Shown here: one piece after another, positions 25,806-36,000 of the stretch
Layout: the number at the start of each line of letters is the position of its first letter
Position numbering within the stretch: the first letter of the stretch is position 1
Assembly: GCF_028596025.1 (NCBI RefSeq)
Contig: NZ_CP117167.1
Span: 3,534,001-3,598,000, forward strand
DNA from: Mucilaginibacter jinjuensis
GTDB taxonomy: Bacteria > Bacteroidota > Bacteroidia > Sphingobacteriales > Sphingobacteriaceae
Reading direction: 5' to 3'
DNA: 64,000 nt
Translations under genes and position numbers: made by a program
The notes under the pieces: generated by a model
What the model was told of the DNA's origin: nothing
What the model saw: the letters and a program-made list of their open reading frames with translations, nothing else
The model's database searches: none

Positions 25806-27065
25806 TTGAAAAAACGATCTTTAAAATTATGGGCTTGCCTTGTATTGATGTTAGCATTTGGCATTAACACAAAAGCCCAGACCGATAAAAGTGTATCTCT
25901 GCCTCAGCTGGTTACTGGCAAAAAGAATGTTACAGATACCACAAAGATCCAGGCTAAAAAGAGCGACCAGACAGACTTGCCCGACGTTATCCATCAGCTG
26001 TTTCATACCAAAACTTCACCACAGCCTGACTCTGTTACCACTAAACCCGAAATATCTGTAGTACCTGCGGTTGGTTATACCCTGGTATCTAAATTCGCAC
26101 TGGTATTATCGGGTAATATTGCTTTTCGTACGGGCCCGCAATCGCGAATATCTACCATTGTTGCCAGCGCATCCTACACACAAAACAAACAGTTTATCAT
26201 GCCGGTGCTAAGCAGCATCTGGACCAAGAACAACAAGTTTAACTTTGTGGGCGATTTACGTTACTACCAATATCCGCAAAGCACTTATGGGCTGGGTAGC
26301 AGCTCATCTATCAAAAATGAAGACCCGATGGATTTTTCATTTGTACGCTTCTATGAAACGGCATTACGACATGTGACCGGTAACTGGTATGCTGGTTTAG
26401 GTTATGCCATAGATAACTACTGGAACGTATCACAAACTGGTGCTAACAGCGGGGTTGTATCCGATTATACTAAGTATGGTACATTCTCGCACAGTGTTTC
26501 ATCGGGTTTAACCTTAAATGTGCTTCATGATTCACGGGATAACTCGATTAACCCTATTAAAGGTTGGTATGGCAGTATCCAGTATCGTGATAACAGGGAA
26601 TTTTTAGGCTCCACGCAAGATTGGCAATCATTGATTATTGATCTGCGCAAATACATCAGGTTCCCGGCAGGTTCTGATAATGTATTGGCTTTCTGGTCTT
26701 ATGATTGGCTGATATTGGGCGGTAACCCATCGTACCTTAACTTACCGAGTACCTCATGGGATCCTAACTCTGCCACTGGTCGCGGATATATTCAAGGTCG
26801 TTTCAGGGGGGCACAAATGGTTTATGCCGAAAGCGAGTACCGCTTTAAGATCACCAATAATGGTTTACTCGGCGGTGTATTTTTTGTAAATGCCGAAAGC
26901 TTATCCGCACAGCAAGGCACTAAATTACAAGCTATCCAGCCCGCCTTGGGCCCCGGTTTAAGGCTTAAACTCAATAAAACATCGCGTACTAATATCGCTG
27001 TTGATTATGGTTTTGGTCGCGAAGGCTCGAGAGGGTTGTTTATTGATGTGGGTGAGATATTTTAA
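25806..27065 (+). CDS. BamA/TamA-family outer-membrane protein
   Basis: The 419-residue product starts at TTG (KKRSLKLWACLVLMLAFGI) because only this start gives a complete signal peptide, ending TKAQ. A short polar linker follows to about residue 75. The rest is a bacterial surface antigen (Omp85) type barrel: VVPAVGYTLVSKFALVLSGN, SGLTLNVLHDSRDNSINPIKGWYGSIQYR and the late LRLKLNKTSRTNIAVDYGFG segment, which corresponds to the VRGF/LRF loop area. It ends in Phe, the usual outer-membrane signal. No POTRA domains are present, so it is a barrel-only member of unknown role. Confidence 0.87.
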   Translation: MKKRSLKLWACLVLMLAFGINTKAQTDKSVSLPQLVTGKKNVTDTTKIQAKKSDQTDLPDVIHQLFHTKTSPQPDSVTTKPEISVVPAVGYTLVSKFALVLSGNIAFRTGPQSRISTIVASASYTQNKQFIMPVLSSIWTKNNKFNFVGDLRYYQYPQSTYGLGSSSSIKNEDPMDFSFVRFYETALRHVTGNWYAGLGYAIDNYWNVSQTGANSGVVSDYTKYGTFSHSVSSGLTLNVLHDSRDNSINPIKGWYGSIQYRDNREFLGSTQDWQSLIIDLRKYIRFPAGSDNVLAFWSYDWLILGGNPSYLNLPSTSWDPNSATGRGYIQGRFRGAQMVYAESEYRFKITNNGLLGGVFFVNAESLSAQQGTKLQAIQPALGPGLRLKLNKTSRTNIAVDYGFGREGSRGLFIDVGEIF

Positions 27066-27069
27066 GTAT

Positions 27070-27154
27070 AGAGACAAGAAGTTAGAAACAAGAGACAAGA
27101 CTACTCTTGCTTTTTGTTTTGCATCTTGGTTCTTGTTTCCTGGCTCTTGTCTCT
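27070..27154. repeat. Inverted repeat straddling two convergent gene ends
   Basis: AGAGACAAGA (27070-27079) pairs with TCTTGTCTCT (27145-27154), and GAAACAAGA with TTCTTGTTTC inside it. It is built of low-complexity GAGACAAGA words like the tracts around 7.7 and 8.4 kb. It lies between the barrel gene stop and the MscS gene and encodes the last residues of the MscS protein. Confidence 0.7.
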
Positions 27155-28822
27155 GGATTCTGTCTGAAAGGCCGGTTGCACATAATCTTTATCCAGGTAA
27201 TCAGTAGGGATAGTTATGGCATTGCCATCCCGAAGCGCTTTATAGTGCGGCGACATGATCTCCACCCCTGCTTTATTAAAATGGTCCTGAATATTGGCAT
27301 GTAAGGCCGAGTATATGCGAGATTGTTTGTTGGCTTCTTTGGTGTAAGCATTGATCCGGTAACTCACATAGTAATCATCCAGGCTTGTTTGCAGTACATA
27401 AGGTGTAGGTTCTTGCTCAATCATCGGTGTATCTAATGCAGCATCGATGAGTAATTGATGTACCTGCCGCCAGGGAGCATCATAGCCAATAGTAACGGTA
27501 GTATACACAATCAACCCCTTCTCTGACGCCTCGCTACTGAAATTTTTGGTGTGGCTGCTCATCACCGTTGAATTTGGGATGGATACAATCTCATTCTGGA
27601 TGGTACGTATGCGGGTAACCAATATCGTTTTTTCAAATATATCGCCGGTAATCTCTCCTATCTGCACCCTGTCGCCTATTTTAAATGCCCGCATATAGGT
27701 AAGCACTAACCCGGCTACAATATTGCTGAGCGCACCTGCCGACCCGAAGGTAAAGAGTACCCCCATAAATACAGACACGCCTTTAAATATGGGCGAATCT
27801 GATCCCGGCATATAAGGAAATATCACAATCAGCATAAAAGCAAGGGTGAGCACTTTTACAATTTGATAAGTAGGATTAGCCCAGTCGGCATAAAACCCGG
27901 GGATTTTTAAGGCTCCCTTTTCTATTTCATTTTTCAGATAAGCAAAAAATCTGAGCACATATCTAAATATGATAACCAATACCAATATGGTTATGAAATT
28001 AGGTACATAGTCCCATACGGCTAAACCTATCCTTTTTAATGGACTGAGGAAATAAGCAAGCAGTTGGTTAGAAATATCCTGAGTAAAAGGAAACAGGCCG
28101 AACATTACAGGCAAAGCCAGGTAAATAACAACAATAATAGTAACCCATTTAATGAGATTTACCAGGCTGCTTAACAACCCAAATTCCTGATCGGTATTTA
28201 GTACTTCGTAATTATTGATCTTTACCCCTTTGATCAATTTTCCTTTTAACGCATGGCCTTTTCTTACAAACCACTTAAATGCACGGCTTATAATATAAAT
28301 TAATAAAACCACTACCAGCACTACCAACAAGGCCAGTAAAGTTTCTTTTAGTAAAGTTTTCCAGCCCGTTTTTACCTGGTAATCTATAACAGCTTTACCT
28401 ATCTTATTTTTCAGCTTTAAGGCCAACGAGTCTTTAGTAGTATTTTGCAATGAGGCATCCTGATCAAAAATAGATACCAGTAACTGGTCTTTATAAGCAA
28501 TATCAGATGTTTCGTCCTCTTGTGTAATTTTTAATGAATCGGTGCTGAAAGCGTAATCGTCGGCCAATTTTTCGATGCGTTTGCTCACTGCTTTGGCACG
28601 CACTTCTGCTGTAAAGCTCCCCAATTTGGCATATATGTAAAATAAAGTATCATGAAAAGCTTCTACGGGAAAGCCTTTTACATTTTTCCGCAACGAATCT
28701 GTATGCAGCATTTGTTTAACTGCATTTATGGAATCTGTTTTATGAGCGATTGCACGTGGCTGTGCATACGAAACATGAATATTTAATAAGCAGATAAATA
28801 ACAAGCCGGAAATGTTTTTCAT
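27101..28822 (-). CDS. MscS-type mechanosensitive channel
   Basis: The 573-residue product has a signal peptide ending SYAQ, then a periplasmic region of about 130 residues. Several membrane helices follow (LALLVVLVVVLLIYIISRAF, WVTIIVVIYLALPVMFGLF, ITILVLVIIFRYVLRFFAYL and VLTLAFMLIVIFPYMPG). The MscS pore and beta domain follow: FTFGSAGALSNIVAGLVLTYMRAF, KIGDRVQIGEITGDIFEKTI, VSIPNSTVMSSHTKNFS. It should release osmolytes on membrane tension. The final 20 or so residues (from QTESRDKSQE on) are encoded by the inverted repeat at 27070-27154 and are probably a recent extension. Confidence 0.93.
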   Translation of the reverse strand: MKNISGLLFICLLNIHVSYAQPRAIAHKTDSINAVKQMLHTDSLRKNVKGFPVEAFHDTLFYIYAKLGSFTAEVRAKAVSKRIEKLADDYAFSTDSLKITQEDETSDIAYKDQLLVSIFDQDASLQNTTKDSLALKLKNKIGKAVIDYQVKTGWKTLLKETLLALLVVLVVVLLIYIISRAFKWFVRKGHALKGKLIKGVKINNYEVLNTDQEFGLLSSLVNLIKWVTIIVVIYLALPVMFGLFPFTQDISNQLLAYFLSPLKRIGLAVWDYVPNFITILVLVIIFRYVLRFFAYLKNEIEKGALKIPGFYADWANPTYQIVKVLTLAFMLIVIFPYMPGSDSPIFKGVSVFMGVLFTFGSAGALSNIVAGLVLTYMRAFKIGDRVQIGEITGDIFEKTILVTRIRTIQNEIVSIPNSTVMSSHTKNFSSEASEKGLIVYTTVTIGYDAPWRQVHQLLIDAALDTPMIEQEPTPYVLQTSLDDYYVSYRINAYTKEANKQSRIYSALHANIQDHFNKAGVEIMSPHYKALRDGNAITIPTDYLDKDYVQPAFQTESRDKSQETRTKMQNKKQE

Positions 28823-29319
28823 ATCGAAACTATTAGGCGATTGTACTTTAGCAAGTTATTAATTTATATAAAAATAACTTCCCGGCTACTGCAGTTAATT
28901 TGTTTCACATAGTAATTTGACACAGCAGACCATCAATACAACTTATAGGTGTGAATTTTTTTGTAATTAAAATGTCATTCGGCTTAAACTATAAGGAAAT
29001 ATTTTTCTATGATTTGACTAAAATTACCAAGTGAGGATATCTTCTGAATAAAACAAAACCTTAATAATCCATACAACTTACAGGTTTGAGCTTAGTGTAA
29101 TGGATACATTAAGTAACGTTTTTACCGATTATAAATAATCTATTTTATAGCAGGTTTTGAATGCTTTTTTTTAATCAAATGACCAGTTAGTCTATTTCAT
29201 ATTAGTTAAACGGATAGTTGGTTGCATTTTTAACATTGCCTTAAACGTAAAACCAAATAAAATATATTTTCCGTACTTGCAGTTGTTAAACAAATAAACG
29301 CCCAAAACTCCAACAAAAA
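28823..29319. other. AT-rich spacer with a diverged direct repeat
   Basis: No gene was seen. Two copies of a 19-bp sequence, ATACAACTTATAGGTGTGA (28936-28954) and ATACAACTTACAGGTTTGA (29071-29089), match at 17 positions and lie 135 bp apart. They could be regulator sites for the ankyrin gene or remnants of a duplication. Confidence 0.4.
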
Positions 29320-29736
29320 ATGAAAAAATTATTCATTCTTTCCGTAGCCCTGTGCCTAACGGTCACGGCATTTGCCCACGACATTTTCACCGCAGTTAAA
29401 ACTAATGACATCGCTGCAGTAAAGTACTTACAAAACAAAGGTGCAGATCTTGATGCAACCAACGCTAAAGGCGAAACTGCATTAATGATTGCCATCCAAA
29501 CTAAAAATGACCGTATTGCCGATTACCTGATCGAAAAAGACGTAAACGTAAACGCTCAAAGCAAAAATGGTTTTACCCCATTAATGTATGCTGTGCAAAC
29601 ACAGAATGTTGCACTGGTAAAAACCCTGCTTAGCCACGGCGCCCAATTAAAATTACAAGACACCAATCATAAAACTGCATTAGATTATGCTATGCAGCAA
29701 AACAACAATGACCTGGTTGCTCTTTTAAAGGCTTAA
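29320..29736 (+). CDS. Small secreted ankyrin-repeat protein
   Basis: The 138-residue product has a signal peptide (MKKLFILSVALCLTVTAFA). About four ankyrin repeats follow, with the usual TPLMxA and LL..GA patterns: DIAAVKYLQNKGADLDATN, GETALMIAIQTKNDRIADYL, GFTPLMYAVQTQNVALVKTL and KTALDYAMQQNNNDLVALL. It is expected in the periplasm as a protein-binding module; no partner is encoded beside it. A strong terminator follows. Confidence 0.92.
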   Translation: MKKLFILSVALCLTVTAFAHDIFTAVKTNDIAAVKYLQNKGADLDATNAKGETALMIAIQTKNDRIADYLIEKDVNVNAQSKNGFTPLMYAVQTQNVALVKTLLSHGAQLKLQDTNHKTALDYAMQQNNNDLVALLKA

Positions 29737-29769
29737 CATAGACCCCGAAAATCAATTTTTGATTTTAGA

Positions 29770-29805
29770 AGCCATACAGTGTGTCACTGTATGGCTTTCT
29801 TTTTT
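29770..29805. terminator. Strong intrinsic terminator
   Basis: AGCCATACAGTG (29770-29781), a 3-nt loop and CACTGTATGGCT (29785-29796) form a perfect 12-bp stem followed by TTCTTTTTT. It ends the ankyrin gene and touches the stop codon of the convergent small membrane-protein gene. Confidence 0.92.
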
Positions 29806-30025
29806 AAACCTTAAAAAGGAACAGCAATAAAATATTTACTGTACTTAACGAAAAATTAGCTAATGCCATTAACAGTTTATCGACCTGCTCTGTGGCCGAC
29901 AGACGGTAATACCGGGCAAAAACGTATTTAAATAAATAACTAAAACCGTAAACGCATAATACAAATGACAGCACCAGCTGTATTATCCCCATGTCTTTAA
30001 ATGAATCTAAAAAATGTGTGTTCAT
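29804..30025 (-). CDS. Small two-helix membrane protein
   Basis: The 73-residue product has two hydrophobic helices (MGIIQLVLSFVLCVYGFSYLF and MALANFSLSTVNILLLFLF) separated by a basic and polar loop (ARYYRLSATEQVD). I do not recognise a family. It follows the PorE-like gene by 12 bp on the same strand, so it is probably the last gene of the type IX adhesin operon. A role in that system is inference only. Confidence 0.65.
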   Translation of the reverse strand: MNTHFLDSFKDMGIIQLVLSFVLCVYGFSYLFKYVFARYYRLSATEQVDKLLMALANFSLSTVNILLLFLFKV

Positions 30026-30037
30026 ATCTCTCTCCTC

Positions 30038-32014
30038 TTAATCTGTTTTTAACACTGTAAATTCTGTGCGGCGGTTTAACTGCCGGCCATCCGGATTGTC
30101 TTTACCATCAGGCAACGAGTTTGGTGCAATAGGTTTGGTTTTTCCATAACCTTTGGCAAATACCCGAGTATCCTCTATCCCTTTCGAAATAATATAGTCT
30201 ACACATGATTGTGCCCTGTCTTGCGACAGCTTATCGTTATAAGCATCGCTGCCAATAGAGTCGGTGTGCGAACTGAGCTCTATCTTAAATTTCGGGTTAT
30301 CTTTCAGGATGGTTACCACTCCGTTCAATTCGGTTTCTGATTCCGGCCTTAAAGTCGATTTACCAAAATCATACAATATATTATTGATAACCATTGGCTT
30401 ATCAACCACAAATGCCTGTAAACATACATCCGGGCCGAATAATGTATCTGCAACCGTTCTGCCACCTTTAGGCAATGGCAGTACTTTGGTAAAGTAACCG
30501 TCTTTCTCAAACATTAAGTTATAAGGGCGTTTGGTGGTAATCTTAAAAGTATACTTGCCGTCTTTAGCCAGGGTTATTTGCTTTATATTCTCCTTGCTCA
30601 ACGAATCAATCAGTGTAACCATTGCTCCACCCAGCGGCTTGTGCGTATTACAATCAACCAAAAAGCCACCGGCAAAATAACGCTGGTCCATAATCTCGAA
30701 TAACTCCAGGCAGCAATCAGACTCCCGGTCAGAGCTTACATAGAACTTGGTATCGTTATCAGGGTCAGGCGAAAAATACAGATCATCCTTAGCCGAGTTC
30801 ATCGGGTAACCCATATTGCGTGGCTGGCTCCAATGTTCGGGCTGGCCTATGCTTTCAAAGAAATCAAAGCCGCCTAAGCCGATAAATCCTTTCGAACTGT
30901 AGATCAGCCTCTTATTACCTTCATCATAATAGGGAGCTTGCTCATCACTCGGCGTATTAATAGTAGAACCTAAATTGATTGAACTAATTGGATTTCCGTT
31001 GCTATCCAGTTCACTCATCCAGATATCATCGCCACCCTGGCCGCCTGGTTTGTTAGAAACGAAGAACATGGTTTTGCCATCCTTACAAACAAAGGGCTGA
31101 ATGGCGTTAAACCCATCGGCATTTACATTCGAGTTTAGTTTCTGTGGACTGCTCCACTCACTACCGTTCCAATCGCTTTTATAAATGGCATGGATAATTT
31201 TAGTCCCTATTTTATACCATCTGGTTAGGTAAAGCCGGTTACCCTGCGGGCTTAGTGATGGTGTACCGTATTCTGTTTCCTTCTCCTTATCAGCATCACG
31301 AAGATTAACAATTTCCGGGCTCTCCATATCCGGCGTGGCGTGATAAATGCGATTCAAATGCTTTTTATCACTTTTAATCATGCGCGAAGAGGTGAAATAA
31401 AAATTGTTATCTCTACGCACCACCGCATAATTAGAGCCATCTGAATTCCATTTACCTTTTAACTTGGTGACATTAAGCAGTATGGGATATTGGTATTGCT
31501 CTTTCGCAAAGCGGCAATTACGAATTTCTTTTTCGGCCAGTTCACCCAGTTTACCATCACCTTTATAGTTGTGCTGAAACATTTCGAGCTGTTTAATAGC
31601 TTCATCAAAATGCTGATCAGCGCGCAGGCATACGCCATACCATAGCCTAACCAGTGGGTATTGCGATTCTGCATTTTCATTTACCACCTGGTAATACCAG
31701 GGCTCGGCTTCGAGATAATTCTCGTAGCCACGATAAGACTCGGCAAGCTGATAACGGATATAATTAAGATCGGTAGCTTTAACCTGTTGCTGTTGTTTCC
31801 CATTATTGTCCGGCGTAAATGGAACTTTGATCTGCGGAACCAGCTTCAGGCCTTCGGCAGCCTTTCTGTAATAGTAGGCGGCTTCGTAGTAATCTTTATT
31901 ACGAAAGGCCTTATCACCCATAGCACGGAAGTTTACCGTAGTATATTGCGCGAAGGTGTTTTCTGCCCATAGGAGGCAGAAAAGACTGAGTATTATTGAA
32001 AGGATCTTTTTCAT
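30038..32014 (-). CDS. PorE-like OmpA protein (TPR, propeller, CRD, OmpA)
   Basis: The 658-residue product has a signal peptide ending NTFAQ. TPR-like repeats follow at about 25-170 (AMGDKAFRNKDYYEAAYYYR, YENYLEAEPWYYQVV). PD40-type beta-propeller blades follow at about 195-445 (SLSPQGNRLYLTRW, MFFVSNKPGGQGGDDIWMSE, RLIYSSKGFIGLGGFDFFE), then a carboxypeptidase-regulatory-like domain at about 455-530. It ends in an OmpA peptidoglycan-binding domain (ILYDFGKSTLRPESETELNG, SHTDSIGSDAYNDKLSQDRA, NRRTEF). This domain order equals PorE of the type IX secretion system. With the adjacent PorP/SprF gene it probably anchors or assists export of the giant adhesin encoded in the same operon. Confidence 0.9.
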   Translation of the reverse strand: MKKILSIILSLFCLLWAENTFAQYTTVNFRAMGDKAFRNKDYYEAAYYYRKAAEGLKLVPQIKVPFTPDNNGKQQQQVKATDLNYIRYQLAESYRGYENYLEAEPWYYQVVNENAESQYPLVRLWYGVCLRADQHFDEAIKQLEMFQHNYKGDGKLGELAEKEIRNCRFAKEQYQYPILLNVTKLKGKWNSDGSNYAVVRRDNNFYFTSSRMIKSDKKHLNRIYHATPDMESPEIVNLRDADKEKETEYGTPSLSPQGNRLYLTRWYKIGTKIIHAIYKSDWNGSEWSSPQKLNSNVNADGFNAIQPFVCKDGKTMFFVSNKPGGQGGDDIWMSELDSNGNPISSINLGSTINTPSDEQAPYYDEGNKRLIYSSKGFIGLGGFDFFESIGQPEHWSQPRNMGYPMNSAKDDLYFSPDPDNDTKFYVSSDRESDCCLELFEIMDQRYFAGGFLVDCNTHKPLGGAMVTLIDSLSKENIKQITLAKDGKYTFKITTKRPYNLMFEKDGYFTKVLPLPKGGRTVADTLFGPDVCLQAFVVDKPMVINNILYDFGKSTLRPESETELNGVVTILKDNPKFKIELSSHTDSIGSDAYNDKLSQDRAQSCVDYIISKGIEDTRVFAKGYGKTKPIAPNSLPDGKDNPDGRQLNRRTEFTVLKTD

Positions 32015-32023
32015 GATAGGTGG

Positions 32024-33019
32024 TTAAAGTCTTGGACAAATAGGTTCTGGTTGCGACATGCGTTTTTTGAATACATAGCTGATAGAAAGCTCTATCCCAC
32101 CCTGGCCACCAGTTGCCCGGTTAAGGTTTGATGTATTAAAATCGTAACTGGCGCCGATGATCATGTTGCTTACATGGTAACCCACATCGGCAACTGCAGC
32201 GTCGTTAACACGGAACAATGCACCAAATATCAACCCCTTATCATCCTGAAACTTAACTTCTGAGTACGCACCAAAAGCTTTTATAGTGGTTTCCTGTTGT
32301 TTGATGTATAAAGCATTCGGCACAATATCAAAGTAGTCTGATGCCCTGATACGCACACCACCATGTGCTGTCCAGCGAATAGGGATCCGGCTACTGCCAT
32401 CACCCGATAAACCATCTTTTGGGCGGGATAAGTGGCCCGCACTAAACCCACCAAATGCATTCAGATTAGATGAAGGATCGCCATTGTAATAAAAGATCCC
32501 GGCATTGGCATCAAATACGGTGCTACTGGTATTAGACAGGTTCTCGAAATTCGGCAGATTAGGATCGAAGCCCATTTCGGGGTTATACTGGCTGCCGAAT
32601 TGCAACTTGCTCATATCAAAAGCCCGGTTTATTACACCAGCCTGTAAACCGAAATGCAGTTTCTGGTTACCATCGTCAGACAGGGTGATCCCGTATCCCA
32701 ATGAACCGTAAGCGCTGAAGTAATTATAACTCGCACCACCGGCAGACTGGTTTAACACGTTAATACCCAGGCTTAACTTATCAGTCGCTCTGAAATCGGC
32801 AGAAACTGCTGCTGTTTCATAAGCGTTATTGATGGTTGCCCATTGGTTTTTATAGTTGGCAGCCACCCGCGCATCGCCATTAATAACGCCTGTTAATGCC
32901 GGGTTAAGCCATAAGGGATACGCATAATATTGTGAAAAATGCGGATCTACCTGCGCGCTGCTATGGATTACTACCCCAATTTGGAGCAGTAAGGCTATTA
33001 TGATTAGTTTGGTTTTCAT
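32024..33019 (-). CDS. PorP/SprF-family type IX secretion membrane protein
   Basis: The 331-residue product has a signal peptide ending SSAQ, then the family opening DPHFSQYYAYPLWLNPALTG. ARVAANYKNQWATINNAY, LSLGINVLNQSAGGASYNYF and the barrel strands to a short Pro/Cys tail follow. SprF/PorP proteins are outer-membrane barrels needed to export or attach specific type B CTD cargo and are usually encoded beside it. Its first base overlaps the last base of the adhesin gene (33019), and the PorE-like gene follows 9 bp later. Confidence 0.93.
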   Translation of the reverse strand: MKTKLIIIALLLQIGVVIHSSAQVDPHFSQYYAYPLWLNPALTGVINGDARVAANYKNQWATINNAYETAAVSADFRATDKLSLGINVLNQSAGGASYNYFSAYGSLGYGITLSDDGNQKLHFGLQAGVINRAFDMSKLQFGSQYNPEMGFDPNLPNFENLSNTSSTVFDANAGIFYYNGDPSSNLNAFGGFSAGHLSRPKDGLSGDGSSRIPIRWTAHGGVRIRASDYFDIVPNALYIKQQETTIKAFGAYSEVKFQDDKGLIFGALFRVNDAAVADVGYHVSNMIIGASYDFNTSNLNRATGGQGGIELSISYVFKKRMSQPEPICPRL

Positions 33020-36000
33020 TATCGTATTAGGTTAATAGTTCCTTTTTTCTTAACTACTTGTCCATCTTGCATGGTTGCTTCGATGTAGTACACATACACA
33101 CCTACAGGCTGGGGCTTGCCCTTATAGGTACCATCCCACCCGGAGGCCTGGGTGTTGGAGTGGAATTGCATCTCGCCCCATTGGTCGTAAACCCACATAT
33201 CGAGTTTTTGGATAGCGTTGCTATACACACTCAGAATGTCGTTTTTACCATCACCGTTAGGTGTAAAGGCATTTGGTACGAATACATCATCACCCAATGG
33301 ATTCTGGGTTATGGCTGTAATTGCGTTTGAGACCGCACTTAACAAACATGGTGATGAACCTATAGCTTTTACAATGATGCTGATGTTATGGTTAGGCTGC
33401 AGGTTCGAAACGATCTCGGTCAAACCTGTAATACCGGAACTTGGCGTTATAAACGTTGCCCCATTATCTAAACTCACCTGGTAGCTGCTAGCCCCTGATA
33501 CATTATTCCAGGTAAAGGTTACCGATGTTGCTGTAACTGTTGCCGTAACAACCGGCGCCGTTGGCGCAGCGTACACCTGGATCATGGCTGGCGATCTGGT
33601 TGTACTGCTGCATCCTCCAGCATTAGTGGCCTGGGCGTAATATGTTGTTGCTGCATTAATTGCAGGTGTAGTAAAACTTGCTCCGGTTGCTAAAGCTGTA
33701 CCGCCTGTTGCTGCAGCATACCAGGTGATAACTGCATTAGGATCTGCACTGGTAGCTGTTAAAGTAGCAGTGCTGCCTGGGCAAACAATTGTATTACCTG
33801 CAATTACTGGTGCTGTAGGTGCTCCCGAAACGGTTACTGTTGCAGTAGCCCGTGTTGGTGAGCTACAACCTCCTGCATTTACGGCTTCTACATAAAATGT
33901 AGTATTGGCTGATAGTACCGGTGTAGTAAAATCTGTACCAGTATAAACCGGTGAACCACCTGTGGCTGCTGTGTACCAGTTGTAGGTGAAACCACTCATC
34001 GGGCTGGATACGCTTAGGGTAACCTGGCTGCTGGTACAAGTTGGTACTGTGGCGTTAACCAGCATCGGTGTTGCCGGTATAGGGCTCACGCTTACCTGCA
34101 CGCTGCCTACCGATGGGCTTGTACATGAACCGTTTGTTGCATCAACATAAAAAGTAGCGTTGGCTGTTATTGTACCTGTTGTATAACTTGGACCGGTACC
34201 CAACAAATTGTTTTTCGATGGAGAATCGTACCAGTTATAAGTAATACCCAATTGAGGTGATGACACCGTAAGCGTAACCGGGTTGCCTGTACAAGCTGTC
34301 ATGGTAGCATTGGTTGGTACCGGTGTGGCTGGTTGTGGCACTACGGTAACTGTTGCAGCCAATCTGGTTGATGGGCTACAGTTTTGGCTGCTTACTGCTT
34401 CTACATAATAAGTAGTATTGGCAGATAATACAGCTGTTGTGTATGCCGTACCTGTAAAAATTGGCGTGCCGCCTGTTGCTGCTGTATACCAGTTATAAAC
34501 TGTTGAGGCATCAGGATTGGTAACATGGATTGTTGTTGAATTATTCTGGCAGATATTCAGGTCAGCAGTATTTACCACTGGTTGTGTGGCTATGGTATTG
34601 TTGATAGTAACCTGTATCGCTGTACGTGTGGTTGAAACACAACCGCCGCTGTTGCTCACTGCTTCTACATAAAAAGTGGTATTGGCAGTAAGCGGATCGG
34701 TAGTATAAGTTGCACCCATATATACCGGTGTACCGCCTGTTGCTGCTGTGTACCAGTTAAAGTTAACATTTGGTGTTGTGCTGGTTGCAGTCAGTACAGC
34801 ACTGCTGCCAGAACAAACTGATGGGGTTGCTGAGCCACCCTGAGCTGTTACTACAGGGGCAGCCGGTATTGGATTAACATCAATAACAACCGGTGTACGT
34901 GTGCCTGAAATACAACCGGTTGCGTTCACAGCTTCTGCATAATAGGTAACACCTGTTGTAAGTGCAGCCGTGTTGAAGCTAATACCAGTATTTACCGGGC
35001 TACCTCCTGTAGCTGCAGCATACCAATTATAAACAAACCCAGATTGAGGATTAGAGATGGTTAACGTTACCGATGCACCTGCACAACTTTCAACGGTTGA
35101 ACCGTTGGCAATGATCGGTGCGGTTGGCGCGGTTGATATGGTTACCTGTGCAATTGCCGTGTTGGCACTGTTACAGCCATTACCATTAACCGCACGCAGG
35201 TAATAAGTTGTATTAGCATTTATAACAGGTGTGGTAAAGTTTGCACCTGTAGCTACCTGGTGGGTAAGCCCTGCATCATCAAACCATTGGTAAGTAATAC
35301 CTGGTTGTGGTGATGCTACTGCCAATGCTGCTGTACTGCCCATACAAACCGGCATATTTGCTGTTACCAGGGTTGGATCGGCAGGTAAACCATTAACTGT
35401 TACCGCTGCTGTTGTACGTGCAGATGGGTTACAGCTTGTCGGGTTAACAGCTTCTACATAATAAGTTGTGTTGACTGTTAATTGTGGCGTGGTATAGGCA
35501 GAGCCTGTAAATATCGGGCTGCCGCCTGTTGATGCGGTGTACCAATTGTAAGTAGTAGCCGGATCAGGGTTAAGGACGTGTATAGTTGTTGTGCTATTTT
35601 GACAGGCAGTTAAATCAGCAGCATTTACCTGTGGTGCTGTTGCCGTTGTATTGCTGATAGTAACCTGCACCGCAGTACGTGTGGCCGATGGGCATGATCC
35701 GGTACTGGTTACTGCTTCAACATAAAATGTTGTGTTAGCAGTCAGTGGATCTGTAGTATAAGTTGCCCCTGTAAATATCGGCGTACCGCCAGTTGCCGCA
35801 GTGTACCAGTTGAAGATCACGTTTGCGGTTGTGCTTGTAGCTGTAAGTACAGTACTTCTACCCGAGCATACCGATGGCGTAGTTGAGCCACCCTGAGCTG
35901 TTACTACAGGTGCAACCGGTAATTGATTAACATCGATAGTAACTGCTGTACGGGTATCAGAAGTACAACCTGTAGAATTTACAGCTTCAGCATAATAAGT

